The translations under genes were made by a program, and so were the position numbers. Under the pieces are notes generated by a model that searched no databases, was not told where the DNA came from, and saw only the letters and a list, made by a program, of their open reading frames with translations. From assembly GCF_900604945.1 (NCBI RefSeq), contig NZ_UWPB01000001.1:434001-498000 (forward strand): a DNA stretch of 64,000 nucleotides, given 5' to 3'. Shown piece after piece: positions 1-8,418 of this stretch. Position 1 is the first letter of the stretch. Every line of letters begins with the position of its first letter. The stretch comes from Ruminococcus sp. Marseille-P6503 (GTDB lineage: Bacteria; Bacillota; Clostridia; Oscillospirales; Ruminococcaceae).

Positions 1-1
1 A

Positions 2-226
<225 letters not shown>

Positions 227-421
227 TATTCCGAAAAGGCAGTACACAAAATGTTGTACAGGGATTACTTTTAAAGCGCTACGGATAGTTTCTTTGAACC
301 CATTTTATGTATTTGATTGATATATAATACAGATTCAGCAGAATATTTATGCTGAAAGTGTCAAAGTATTGCGAAAGTGTATAGTTATTTGTTGACCTGT
401 GTTAATTTTTCGGGCTTTTTC

Positions 422-450
422 TTGACTTGAAGTGTGAATTGTGTTAATAT
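422..450 (+). promoter_or_regulatory. Promoter of the pfl genes
   Basis: TTGACT (422-427) and TAATAT (445-450) are separated by exactly 17 bases, a good sigma-A promoter. It lies about 150 bases upstream of the pfl start at 597. In the rest of 227-421 I see only AT-rich sequence with a second weaker TATAAT-like box near 325. Confidence 0.65.
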
Positions 451-456
451 GAATGT

Positions 457-596
457 AGAGACTGATATATTTTAAATTATATTAGTCATATGAAATTATA
501 TATGTTTGATATGTATAGTTTCAAACATATGATTTGTTTAAATTGTTTAAATTTCGGTCTGTTTTCGGGCGGACACTGAAAGGAATGGTTTATTTA
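457..596 (+). other. AT-rich 5' leader of pfl with two hairpins
   Basis: The predicted leader contains two inverted repeats: 460-469 with 478-487, and 500-508 with 522-530. Both stems are AT-rich and neither has a terminator-type U tract. They could stabilise the mRNA or bind a regulator; no known riboswitch class was recognised. Confidence 0.35.
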
Positions 597-2675
597 ATGG
601 CAAAGGAATTTTTAGAGGAATGGGAGGGCTTTAAGCCCGGAAGATGGAGCAGCACCTCTGTAAATGTCCGTGACTTTATACAGAAGAATTTTACTCCCTA
701 TGAAGGCGACGACAGCTTTCTGTCAGAGCCTACGGAGGCTACCAAAAAGCTCTGGCAGCAGGTAATGGAGCTGACTGAAAAGGAGCGGGAGGCAGGCGGA
801 GTTCTTGATATGGATACTAAAATCGTATCCACTATAACCTCGCATAAAGCCGGATATCTGGATAAGGAGCTTGAACAGATCGTAGGCTTTCAGACTGATA
901 AGCCTTTCAAGCGTTCGCTTCAGCCCTTCGGGGGAATCAGAATGGCTCAGAAGGCTTGTCAGGATAACGGCTATGAGGTCGATCCCGAGGTAGTCGAGAT
1001 CTTTACCAAATACAGAAAAACTCATAATCAGGGAGTTTTTGACGCGTATACTCCGGAAATGAAGCTTGCCAGACACGCCGCGATCATTACCGGCCTTCCC
1101 GACGCGTACGGCAGAGGAAGAATAATCGGCGATTACCGAAGGGTCGCGCTTTACGGCGTCGATCTGCTTATCGAGGACAAGAAAAATCAGCTTGCTACCT
1201 CGCTGGTAAGAATGACGTCCAAGAATATCAGGCTCAGAGAGGAGCTTGCGGAGCAGCTGAGAGCCTTAGAGGATCTTAAAAAGCTCGGCGAGATATACGG
1301 CTTCGACATATCCCGTCCTGCAAAGAATGCGAAGGAAGCAATTCAGTGGCTCTATTTTGGCTATCTTGCAGCAGTTAAGGAGCAGAACGGAGCCGCTATG
1401 TCCCTGGGAAGGACCTCTACCTTTATAGACATTTATATCCAGCGGGATATTGACAGAGGTCTTATTACAGAGGAGCAGGCTCAGGAATATATTGACCACT
1501 TTATTATGAAGCTCCGTCTGGTGAAGTTTGCGAGAACTCCTGAATATAATCAGCTTTTCTCCGGCGATCCGACATGGGTTACCGAATCCATAGGAGGAGT
1601 TTCAATCGACGGCGTTCCTATGGTAACAAAAACATCGTTCAGATATCTCCATACTCTTGACAATCTCGGACCTGCTCCCGAGCCTAATATGACGGTTCTT
1701 TGGTCCAGGAAGCTTCCGCGGAATTTTAAGAAGTTCTGCGCTAAAATGTCTATAAGAACGTCGTCTATCCAGTATGAAAATGACGACATGATGAGGGTCA
1801 CCCACGGCGACGACTACGCGATCGCCTGCTGCGTATCGTCTATGAGGATAGGCAAGGAAATGCAGTTCTTCGGAGCCAGGGCGAATCTTGCAAAATGTCT
1901 GCTGTATGCAATAAACGGAGGCGTTGACGAAAGGCTGAAGATTCAGGTCGGACCCAAATATCGTCCGGTAGAGGGAGATTATCTCGACTATGACGACGTA
2001 ATGGAAAAGTATGAAGATATGATGGAGTGGCTCGCCGGACTTTATGTGAACACGCTGAACGTTATTCATTATATGCATGATAAATACTGCTATGAAAAGA
2101 TTCAGATGGCGCTTCATGACAGGGACGTGAAGAGATATTTCGCTACCGGTATTGCCGGACTTTCAGTGGTCGCTGACTCGCTTTCGGCGATTAAATACGC
2201 AAAGGTCAAGTGCGTGAGAGATGAAAACGGAATCGTTACCGATTACGAGGTAGAGGGCGATTTCCCGAAATACGGAAACAATGACGACAGAGTTGACAGC
2301 ATTGCGGTGGATATAGTTACAAAATTCATGAATATGATCAGAAAGCATCACACCTACCGCGACGGAGTTCCTACGATGTCTATTCTTACCATTACCTCCA
2401 ACGTTGTTTACGGCAAAAAGACCGGAAATACGCCCGACGGAAGAAAAATGGGAGTTCCCCTTGCTCCGGGAGCCAATCCTATGCACGGAAGAGATACTCA
2501 CGGCGCCGCGGCTTCATTGTCGTCCGTTGCGAAGCTTCCGTTCAGACACGCGCAGGACGGTATTTCGAATACGTTTTCAATCGTTCCCGACGCTTTGGGC
2601 AAGGATTCTCAGGTGTTTGTCGGAGATTTGGACATTGAAAGCATTGCAAAGGAGCTGAACTCTGATGGGGTATAA
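597..2675 (+). CDS. pflB: Pyruvate formate-lyase catalytic barrel, lacking the glycyl-radical domain
   Basis: Formate C-acetyltransferase splits pyruvate plus CoA into acetyl-CoA and formate by radical chemistry. This 692-residue protein has the usual N-terminus (GFKPGRW, then [18 protein letters not shown]) and the adjacent catalytic cysteines (IACCVS, Cys411-Cys412). It stops just after [11 protein letters not shown]. Family members normally run to about 740-760 residues and end with the glycyl-radical loop RVSGYAV. That loop is here encoded by a separate gene at 2924, so this is a naturally split enzyme. I chose ATG 597 because AAAGGA lies at a good distance; an upstream ATG at 534 has no ribosome binding site. 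The end overlaps the next ORF by 11 bases, suggesting translational coupling. Confidence 0.9.
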   Translation: MAKEFLEEWEGFKPGRWSSTSVNVRDFIQKNFTPYEGDDSFLSEPTEATKKLWQQVMELTEKEREAGGVLDMDTKIVSTITSHKAGYLDKELEQIVGFQTDKPFKRSLQPFGGIRMAQKACQDNGYEVDPEVVEIFTKYRKTHNQGVFDAYTPEMKLARHAAIITGLPDAYGRGRIIGDYRRVALYGVDLLIEDKKNQLATSLVRMTSKNIRLREELAEQLRALEDLKKLGEIYGFDISRPAKNAKEAIQWLYFGYLAAVKEQNGAAMSLGRTSTFIDIYIQRDIDRGLITEEQAQEYIDHFIMKLRLVKFARTPEYNQLFSGDPTWVTESIGGVSIDGVPMVTKTSFRYLHTLDNLGPAPEPNMTVLWSRKLPRNFKKFCAKMSIRTSSIQYENDDMMRVTHGDDYAIACCVSSMRIGKEMQFFGARANLAKCLLYAINGGVDERLKIQVGPKYRPVEGDYLDYDDVMEKYEDMMEWLAGLYVNTLNVIHYMHDKYCYEKIQMALHDRDVKRYFATGIAGLSVVADSLSAIKYAKVKCVRDENGIVTDYEVEGDFPKYGNNDDRVDSIAVDIVTKFMNMIRKHHTYRDGVPTMSILTITSNVVYGKKTGNTPDGRKMGVPLAPGANPMHGRDTHGAAASLSSVAKLPFRHAQDGISNTFSIVPDALGKDSQVFVGDLDIESIAKELNSDGV

Positions 2676-2874
2676 CGTAACAAAGGACGAGGATAACGGA
2701 CAGCTTGACGAGCTGGTTGAAATGATAGATCTGCTCATGGAAAGCGGCGACGGACATATTACTATAAACGCCGACGAAACCAAGGACGGAATCAAGGTCA
2801 AAACTTTCAGGTCGAACGACTGCGGCGCAAAGGGAGCCTGCTGTCAGCCCAATGAAAAAATAGAGGAAGAATGA
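2665..2874 (+). CDS. Small acidic protein between the PFL barrel and its radical domain
   Basis: This 69-residue ORF starts inside the last codons of pflB, with AAGGAG ten bases before its ATG, and is in a different frame from both neighbours. Residues 12-36 ([19 protein letters not shown] and the following ITIN) resemble the start of the glycyl-radical domain protein encoded at 2924 ([19 protein letters not shown]), with about 10 of 25 positions identical. It has no RVSGYAV loop. It ends in a cysteine-rich tail, C-x5-CC, followed by acidic residues. I know of no described family for it. It could be a degenerate copy of the radical domain, an assembly or linker subunit, or a metal/thiol-active accessory. 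That it is expressed is likely; its function is unknown. Confidence 0.6.
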   Translation: MGYNVTKDEDNGQLDELVEMIDLLMESGDGHITINADETKDGIKVKTFRSNDCGAKGACCQPNEKIEEE

Positions 2875-2923
2875 TCTTGAGGTTTCCGGGATCGAAGAAT
2901 AATACCGCGAAAGGAAGATTTAT

Positions 2924-3175
2924 ATGGCAAATGTAGAATCAAACGAGAAGCAGGTTGACAATCTGGTTGAGCTGCTTGACGGATATGTGGAAAAAGGCGG
3001 ACATCATCTTAACGTAAATGTATTTACAAGAGAAACGCTGCTGGACGCTCAGAAGCACCCTGAGAAGTATCCGCAGCTTACGGTAAGGGTATCGGGATAT
3101 GCCGTTAATTTCGTAAAGCTGACAAAAGAGCAGCAGGACGATATTATATCAAGAACATTCCACAATCAGATCTGA
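2924..3175 (+). CDS. grcA: Stand-alone glycyl-radical domain of pyruvate formate-lyase (GrcA/YfiD-like)
   Basis: This 83-residue protein is the missing C-terminus of PFL. It has HHLNVNV, then [17 protein letters not shown], then RVSGYAV with the radical glycine at Gly58, and ends SRTFHNQI. It is related to GrcA/YfiD, the spare-part protein that replaces an oxygen-cleaved PFL terminus in E. coli. Here the adjacent barrel gene has no radical domain of its own, so this protein is probably an obligate subunit rather than a repair part. It has its own AAAGGAAG ribosome binding site seven bases before ATG and ends just before a terminator, making a three-gene unit with pflB. The activating enzyme at 3302 should install the radical. 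Confidence 0.9.
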   Translation: MANVESNEKQVDNLVELLDGYVEKGGHHLNVNVFTRETLLDAQKHPEKYPQLTVRVSGYAVNFVKLTKEQQDDIISRTFHNQI

Positions 3176-3181
3176 TATTGT

Positions 3182-3211
3182 AACAGGACGTATTAAGCGT
3201 CCTGTTTTTTT
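3182..3211 (+). terminator. Rho-independent terminator after the split pfl genes
   Basis: A perfect nine-base stem (3182-3190 with 3198-3206, AACAGGACG arms) has a seven-base loop and runs into a T tract. It separates the pfl structural unit from pflA, which therefore probably has its own promoter or relies on read-through. Confidence 0.85.
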
Positions 3212-3301
3212 GCTGTATACGATATATTATGACAGCAGGTTGTGTTTTTGATAAAAATATGGTATACTAAAATAAAAGCATATGAAACGAGGTGCGTGTT
3301 A

Positions 3302-4060
3302 ATGGAGGGATATATTCATTCTACCGAAAGCTTCGGAACGGTTGACGGTCCGGGAATACGGTTCGTTATTTTTATGCAGGGCTGTCCTATGCGCTGCAAA
3401 TACTGTCATAATCCCGATACATGGGCGATCGGGAAAGGCGAAAAGCGAACGGCGGAAAGTCTGCTGGACGAGTATGAAACATACAAGGAGTTTATGAAAA
3501 ACGGCGGGATAACCTGCACCGGAGGAGAGCCGCTTTTACAGCTTGATTTTGTTACCGAGCTGTTTGAAAAGGCAAAGCGCCGCAATATCCATACCTGCCT
3601 TGATACGTCGGGAATCACCTTTATGCCTGAAAACGAGCAGGTCGTTGAAAAATTCAAGAGGCTGATGAGGTATACAGACCTGGTTATGCTGGATATAAAG
3701 CATATAGACGACGCGGAGCATAAAAAGCTTACCGGTCATGGAAATAAAAATATTCTGGCGTTTGCCGAATTTCTGAGCGGTGAGGGCGTTGAGCTTTGGG
3801 TGCGCCATGTGGTAGTTCCGGGAATAACTGATAATGATAAATATCTTCACGATCTGGGGTATTTTCTCGGAGGGCTTAAAAACCTGAAAGCGCTTGACGT
3901 TCTGCCTTATCATACAATGGGAAAGGCAAAATATGAACAGCTTGGATTGGAATATCCTCTCGGCGATACTCCGGCGGCGGATAAATCTCTCGCGCTTCAT
4001 GCCAAGGAGATTATTATGGAGGGACTGAAGGACAGGCTGAGAAAAAAGGACGGCGAATAA
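3302..4060 (+). CDS. pflA: Pyruvate formate-lyase activating enzyme (radical SAM)
   Basis: PflA uses S-adenosylmethionine and a [4Fe-4S] cluster to abstract hydrogen from the PFL glycine. The 252-residue protein has the cluster motif C-x3-C-x2-C (Cys28, Cys32, Cys35 in GCPMRCKYCHNPD), the GGEPLLQ motif, and the family N-terminus with SFGTVDGPGIR. I chose ATG 3302 with GAGGTG seven bases upstream; in-frame codons back to 3242 add a segment with no family similarity. It follows the split pfl genes, the usual neighbourhood, and must act on the separate glycyl-radical subunit. The length is normal for the family. Confidence 0.95.
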   Translation: MEGYIHSTESFGTVDGPGIRFVIFMQGCPMRCKYCHNPDTWAIGKGEKRTAESLLDEYETYKEFMKNGGITCTGGEPLLQLDFVTELFEKAKRRNIHTCLDTSGITFMPENEQVVEKFKRLMRYTDLVMLDIKHIDDAEHKKLTGHGNKNILAFAEFLSGEGVELWVRHVVVPGITDNDKYLHDLGYFLGGLKNLKALDVLPYHTMGKAKYEQLGLEYPLGDTPAADKSLALHAKEIIMEGLKDRLRKKDGE

Positions 4061-4066
4061 AATTTA

Positions 4067-4112
4067 GGTAATACTGCACAAAGCCGTAAGGCGCGCTTTA
4101 TGCTGTATTGCC
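4067..4112. repeat. Imperfect palindrome next to the hydrogenase-maturation promoter
   Basis: Two 17-base arms (4067-4083 and 4096-4112) pair at all but two or three positions around a 12-base loop. No T tract follows on the plus strand. The right arm ends one base before the -35 box at 4114, so it may be a regulator site, a terminator of pflA, or a dispersed palindromic repeat. Confidence 0.5.
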
Positions 4113-4113
4113 A

Positions 4114-4142
4114 TTGACATTGTAAAAAAAGTGTAGTATACT
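4114..4142 (+). promoter_or_regulatory. Strong promoter of the hydrogenase-maturation operon
   Basis: TTGACA (4114-4119), a 17-base spacer, and TATACT (4137-4142). Transcription should start near 4149-4150, just before the structured leader. Confidence 0.75.
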
Positions 4143-4150
4143 AAACTTAC

Positions 4151-4310
4151 GGCAAGGGGGAAGAGCTTCTGACCCCGAGCCTTGGATTTTATCTTACCGA
4201 AAGATATGTTCTGACGGAAAAGGCTTGAAAAAATGACGTTTGGCGCGGCTGTCTGACTAGGCGGTCTGCATTGTTATGCCCCTGCCTTTTTCGGCGGGGA
4301 TTTTTGTTTT
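4151..4310 (+). promoter_or_regulatory. Candidate riboswitch or attenuator before the hydrogenase-maturation genes
   Basis: The leader starts right after the promoter and can close on itself: GGCA-A-GGGG (4151-4159) pairs with CCCC-TGCC (4279-4286) with one bulged A. The same CCCCTGCC is the 5' arm of a terminator whose 3' arm is GGCGGGG (4293-4299), followed by T-rich 4301-4310. The two folds are therefore mutually exclusive, as in transcriptional riboswitches. Inside are a six-base stem (AGCCTT 4178-4183 with AAGGCT 4220-4225) and a nested hairpin (4191-4195 with 4201-4205). GGGG 4156-4159 can also pair with a near CCCC at 4173-4176. I do not recognise a known riboswitch class; the ligand is unknown. 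A plain small RNA with terminator is the main alternative. Confidence 0.5.
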
Positions 4311-4323
4311 AAGAAGGGCTGAT

Positions 4324-4593
4324 ATGAATAGGATCGCGTTGATCGGAATAATGGTCGAGGACCAGTCTGCTGCCGGCAGAATAAACGAGGTGCTGCACCA
4401 GTACGGGAAATATATTATCGGGAGAATGGGTATTCCTCACGCTAAGGAAAATTTAAGCGTCATAAGCGTTGTGCTGGACGCTCCCGAGGACATAATCAGC
4501 GCCGTTTCGGGAAAGCTCGGAATGATAAGGGGAGTATCCACTAAAACGATCTATTCCAGAGCCGGGGAAATAAGGGGGAATAGTTATCAGTAA
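4324..4593 (+). CDS. TM1266-type putative regulator of the iron-only hydrogenase system
   Basis: This 89-residue protein begins MNRIALIGIMVEDQ and has the small ferredoxin-like, NikR-C/ACT-like pattern of the TM1266 family, commonly found beside hydE, hydF and hydG. The family is annotated as a putative regulator; its ligand and mechanism are not established. It has no helix-turn-helix, so if it regulates it may sense a metal, cluster or small molecule. AGAAGGGC precedes ATG 4324 at suitable spacing; an upstream in-frame ATG at 4276 lies inside the terminator hairpin and is unlikely. It is the first gene of the operon after the switch-like leader. Confidence 0.8.
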   Translation: MNRIALIGIMVEDQSAAGRINEVLHQYGKYIIGRMGIPHAKENLSVISVVLDAPEDIISAVSGKLGMIRGVSTKTIYSRAGEIRGNSYQ

Positions 4594-4603
4594 AAGCTTT
4601 TCT

Positions 4604-5644
4604 TTGATTGACAGGCTCTACGGCGGAGGAGAGCTCAGCCGTGAGGAATATGCCTATCTTATCAGAAACCGCGGCGACGATTCCGCGCGGTATCTTTTTT
4701 CGCTTGCCGCAAAAGCAAGAGAGCGGTATTACGGAAATAAGATATATATCAGAGGTCTTATTGAATTTACAAATTACTGCAAAAACGATTGCTTTTACTG
4801 CGGGATACGCCGTTCCAATAAAAACGCCGACCGCTACCGCCTGGAAGTGTCCGAAATTCTGGACTGCTGTAAGGAGGGCTTTGAGCTTGGCTTCAGAACC
4901 TTTGTGCTTCAAGGGGGGGAGGACGGTTATTTTAACGATGAAAGGCTCTGCCGTATCGTTCGGGAGATAAAAAGGCTTTGTCCCGGCTGCGCGGTTACCC
5001 TGTCTGTCGGTGAGAAAAGCCGCGGCAGCTATCAGGCGTATTTTGACGCCGGGGCGGACAGGTATCTTCTGCGTCATGAAACCGCCGATGTCCGGCATTA
5101 CGAAAAGCTTCACCCAAAGGAGCTTTCGGCTGAAAACCGTCTGAGGTGTCTGCATGACCTAAAAGAAATAGGTTATCAGGTGGGGACGGGATTTATGGTC
5201 GGTTCCCCTTATCAGACTGCTGATGAGCTTGCAATGGATATGATGTTCATAAAAGCCTTTCAGCCTCATATGGTTGGAATAGGTCCCTTTGTTCCGCACC
5301 ATGATACTCCGTTCGGGAATGAAAAAGCGGGAACGCTTGAACTTACGCTGTTTATGCTGGGGCTTGTAAGGCTTACGCTGCCGGCGGCGCTGCTGCCCGC
5401 CACTACCGCTCTGGGGACGATAGACCCTGAGGGAAGGGAAAAGGGAGTGCTTGCCGGAGCTAATGTTGTAATGCCTAATCTTTCTCCTCCAAGCGTAAGA
5501 AAGAAGTATCAGCTGTATGATAACAAGATATGCACCGGCTGTGAGTCGGCGCAGAGCGTTGACGATCTGAGAAAAAGAATGTCGCGGATCGGTTACGACG
5601 TCGTCGTTGACAGAGGCGACGCGGTATCAATATCAAAAAATTAA
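4604..5644 (+). CDS. hydE: [FeFe]-hydrogenase H-cluster maturase HydE (radical SAM)
   Basis: HydE is a radical SAM enzyme that helps build the diiron subcluster of [FeFe]-hydrogenase. The 346-residue protein has C-x3-C-x2-C (Cys59, Cys63, Cys66 in YCKNDCFYC), a glycine-rich LQGGEDG motif, and a long TIM-barrel body typical of the family. Length is normal. The start is uncertain: TTG 4604 is the only common start codon after an in-frame stop at 4571-4573, but the best ribosome binding site (GGGGG at 4574-4578) is far from it, so a non-standard start a few codons earlier is possible. It follows the TM1266 gene by ten bases and precedes hydG by 14, so they are one operon. Confidence 0.93.
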   Translation: MIDRLYGGGELSREEYAYLIRNRGDDSARYLFSLAAKARERYYGNKIYIRGLIEFTNYCKNDCFYCGIRRSNKNADRYRLEVSEILDCCKEGFELGFRTFVLQGGEDGYFNDERLCRIVREIKRLCPGCAVTLSVGEKSRGSYQAYFDAGADRYLLRHETADVRHYEKLHPKELSAENRLRCLHDLKEIGYQVGTGFMVGSPYQTADELAMDMMFIKAFQPHMVGIGPFVPHHDTPFGNEKAGTLELTLFMLGLVRLTLPAALLPATTALGTIDPEGREKGVLAGANVVMPNLSPPSVRKKYQLYDNKICTGCESAQSVDDLRKRMSRIGYDVVVDRGDAVSISKN

Positions 5645-5658
5645 TATAAGAAAGAAGA

Positions 5659-7113
5659 ATGGATATGTACGACCCTAAATCTTTGAAAGCGGAAGAATTC
5701 ATCAATCATGAGGAAATACTTGAAACGCTTGATTATGCGGAGAAAAACAAGCATAACCGCGAGCTGATCGAGGAGATACTTGACAAGGCAAGACCGAGAA
5801 GAACGTCGAAAGGTATTGAATGCGCGGGGCTTTCACACAGGGAGGCCAGCGTACTGCTTGCCTGCGATATTCCCGAGATGACAGAGAAAATGTATAGTCT
5901 GGCAAGGGAAATCAAGCAGGCTTTCTACGGAAACAGAATAGTTATGTTCGCTCCGCTGTATCTTTCAAACTACTGTGTGAACAAGTGCGTGTACTGTCCC
6001 TATCATTATCAGAACAAAAGCATTCCTCGAAAGAAGCTTACTCAGGAGGAGGTAGCGAGGGAGGTCGTCGCTTTGCAGGATATGGGTCACAAGCGTCTTG
6101 CCATCGAGGCTGGAGAGGATCCCGTCAACAATCCCATTGAGTATATTCTGGAATGTATAAATACCATTTATTCTATCAAGCATAAGAACGGAGCAATACG
6201 CAGAGTAAACGTAAACATTGCAGCGACTACCGTTGAAAATTACAGAAAGCTGAAAGAAGCGGGCATAGGAACCTACATATTGTTTCAGGAAACGTATCAT
6301 AAGAAAAGCTATGAAACGCTTCATCCCGCAGGCCCCAAGCACAACTATGCTTATCATACGGAGGCGATGGACAGAGCTATGGACGGCGGTATCGACGACG
6401 TAGGCTTAGGCGTTCTTTTCGGTCTGGAGCTTTATAAGTATGAATTTGCCGGATTGCTTATGCACGCCGAGCACCTTGAGGCAGTTCACGGAGTAGGCCC
6501 TCATACTATCAGCGTTCCCAGAGTTAAGCACGCGGACGATATTGATCCGGATGTTTTCGACAACAGCATTGACGACGAAACTTTCGCCAAGATAATCGCC
6601 TGCATCAGGATAGCTGTTCCTTATACTGGAATGATCATTTCCACAAGAGAAAATGAAACCTGCCGCGACAAGGTACTGAGTCTTGGTATTTCTCAGATTT
6701 CCGGCGGCTCGAGAACTTCCGTAGGCGGCTATGCGGGCTACGCTCCCGATGAAAGACCTCATGATACGGAGCAGTTTGACGTTTCCGACCAGCGTTCTCT
6801 CGACGAGGTCGTAAAGTGGCTGATGGATCTTGGTTATATTCCGTCCTTCTGCACTGCCTGCTACAGAGAGGGAAGAACCGGCGATAGGTTTATGAGCCTG
6901 TGTAAAACGGGTCAGATACAGAACTGCTGTCACCCCAACGCTCTGATGACCCTGAAGGAGTATCTGGAGGATTACGCCTCGCCGGAAACAAAGGCGGTAG
7001 GAGAGAAGCTTATCGCTGAGGAGCTTAAAAAGATACCTAACGAGAAGGCAAGAAAGCTTGCAGCTGAGTATATAGAAAGTATTCATCTTGGCAGAAGAGA
7101 TTTCAGATTCTGA
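5659..7113 (+). CDS. hydG: [FeFe]-hydrogenase maturase HydG, tyrosine lyase (radical SAM)
   Basis: HydG cleaves tyrosine to supply the CO and CN- ligands of the hydrogenase H-cluster. The 484-residue protein has the SAM cluster motif at Cys106, Cys110 and Cys113 (YCVNKCVYC), and the C-terminal auxiliary-cluster motif C-x2-C followed about 20 residues later by another cysteine (FCTACYREG ... SLCKTG). The length matches the family. It is related to the thiamine enzyme ThiH, but the C-terminal cluster motif and the neighbours favour HydG. It lies between hydE and hydF, all in the same direction with short gaps. Confidence 0.95.
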   Translation: MDMYDPKSLKAEEFINHEEILETLDYAEKNKHNRELIEEILDKARPRRTSKGIECAGLSHREASVLLACDIPEMTEKMYSLAREIKQAFYGNRIVMFAPLYLSNYCVNKCVYCPYHYQNKSIPRKKLTQEEVAREVVALQDMGHKRLAIEAGEDPVNNPIEYILECINTIYSIKHKNGAIRRVNVNIAATTVENYRKLKEAGIGTYILFQETYHKKSYETLHPAGPKHNYAYHTEAMDRAMDGGIDDVGLGVLFGLELYKYEFAGLLMHAEHLEAVHGVGPHTISVPRVKHADDIDPDVFDNSIDDETFAKIIACIRIAVPYTGMIISTRENETCRDKVLSLGISQISGGSRTSVGGYAGYAPDERPHDTEQFDVSDQRSLDEVVKWLMDLGYIPSFCTACYREGRTGDRFMSLCKTGQIQNCCHPNALMTLKEYLEDYASPETKAVGEKLIAEELKKIPNEKARKLAAEYIESIHLGRRDFRF

Positions 7114-7153
7114 TCTGTTATCGGCGCATTGAAATTCAAGGAGGAAACATACT

Positions 7154-8356
7154 ATGAGTCTGAATACAACTCCGTCGGCGGACAGAGTGCATATAGGTAT
7201 TTTCGGAAGAAGAAACGCCGGTAAATCCAGCGTTATAAATGCCGTGACCGGACAAAAGCTGTCTATTGTTTCCGACGTTCCGGGAACTACGACCGATCCG
7301 GTATCAAAGACAATGGAGCTGCTTCCGCTTGGCCCTGTGGTAATTATCGACACGCCCGGGCTTGACGATGAAGGAGAGCTGGGAAAGCTCAGGGTTCAGA
7401 AGGCGTTGCAGGCTGTCAACAAGACGGACATTGCGGTTGTTGTCATAGACGGCAGTCAGGGCAGGACTCAGGCCGATGAAACGATAATAAAACGGATTCG
7501 TGATAAAGGAATACCTTATATCGTCGTTTACAATAAATCGGATCTGAGGGTTCCCGATATGCTTTGCGAAGACGAGATCGCGGTCAGCGCGGTAACGGGC
7601 GCAAATATATATGAGCTTAAGGAGCGTATAGCTAAGCTTGTTCCGCGGAAGACCCATGAGTTTCCTGTAATTGCCGACAAGGTTGAAAAAGGCGATTTTG
7701 TTGTGCTTGTAGTCCCGATAGACTCGGCGGCGCCTAAAGGCAGGCTTATTCTTCCTCAGCAGCAGGTGATAAGAGAGCTGCTGGAATGCGGCTGCACCTC
7801 TGTAGTATGCCGTGAGCATGAGTTATCCGGCGTCCTGCGTGATTTAGGCAAAAAGCCCAGGTATGTCGTTACGGACTCACAAGCCTTTGCCAAGGTTTCA
7901 GAGGACACTCCGAAGGACATATGCCTTACCTCGTTTTCAATATTATTCTCGCGCCATAAAGGCAATCTTGAGGTTCAGGCAAAGGGAGCGGTTAAGATAG
8001 ACGGTCTTAAAGACGGAGATACAGTGCTTATCTCTGAGGGCTGTACTCATCACCGTCAGTGTGAGGATATTGGTACGGTAAAGCTGCCTGGCTGGATCAG
8101 AAAGCATACGGGTAAAAATATCAGCTTTGAGTTCACCAGCGGAACCGAATTTCCTCTTGAGCTTTCAAAATACAGTCTGATAATTCACTGCGGAGGCTGT
8201 ATGCTTAACGAACGGGAGATGAAATACCGGATAAAATGCGCGTGCGACGCCGGAGTACCTATTACAAATTACGGTACGGCTATAGCGCATATGAACGGAA
8301 TTCTGAAACGGAGCCTTGAGATATTCCCCGAAATTTCAAACAAGGTGTTTGATTAA
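7154..8356 (+). CDS. hydF: [FeFe]-hydrogenase maturation GTPase HydF
   Basis: HydF is the scaffold that receives the diiron precursor from HydE and HydG and delivers it to apo-hydrogenase. The 400-residue protein has an N-terminal GTPase domain with Walker A GRRNAGKSS (residues 18-26), DTPG, and NKSD. A middle dimerisation region follows, then a C-terminal cluster-binding domain with CTHHRQC and, about 50 residues later, HCGGC. AAGGAGGAAAC precedes ATG 7154. It ends the operon and is followed by two hairpins. The hydrogenase itself (hydA) is not in this window and must lie elsewhere. Confidence 0.95.
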   Translation: MSLNTTPSADRVHIGIFGRRNAGKSSVINAVTGQKLSIVSDVPGTTTDPVSKTMELLPLGPVVIIDTPGLDDEGELGKLRVQKALQAVNKTDIAVVVIDGSQGRTQADETIIKRIRDKGIPYIVVYNKSDLRVPDMLCEDEIAVSAVTGANIYELKERIAKLVPRKTHEFPVIADKVEKGDFVVLVVPIDSAAPKGRLILPQQQVIRELLECGCTSVVCREHELSGVLRDLGKKPRYVVTDSQAFAKVSEDTPKDICLTSFSILFSRHKGNLEVQAKGAVKIDGLKDGDTVLISEGCTHHRQCEDIGTVKLPGWIRKHTGKNISFEFTSGTEFPLELSKYSLIIHCGGCMLNEREMKYRIKCACDAGVPITNYGTAIAHMNGILKRSLEIFPEISNKVFD

Positions 8357-8418
8357 ACGTCCGCCGTTTGTATCGCTCAGAGAAAAATAAGGAATGATGT
8401 ACGGTAATAATAAATATC

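Noticed and set aside
256-290. Catabolite-repression (cre-like) site around TTTAAAGCGCTACG upstream of pfl
   Set aside because: Two key positions of the consensus are wrong, so it is no better than chance.
597-3175. Split PFL explained as a frameshift or sequencing error
   Set aside because: Each part has its own start codon and ribosome binding site, the barrel protein has a distinct end, and a separate small ORF lies between; a simple frameshift would leave the canonical linker readable across frames, which is not seen.
4151-4310. Leader RNA as a ZTP (pfl-motif), TPP, cobalamin, lysine or manganese riboswitch
   Set aside because: None of the conserved core strings of these classes that I can recall is present. 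A Moco-type element was considered for a CCCCGAGCC string, but the rest does not fit well enough to claim.
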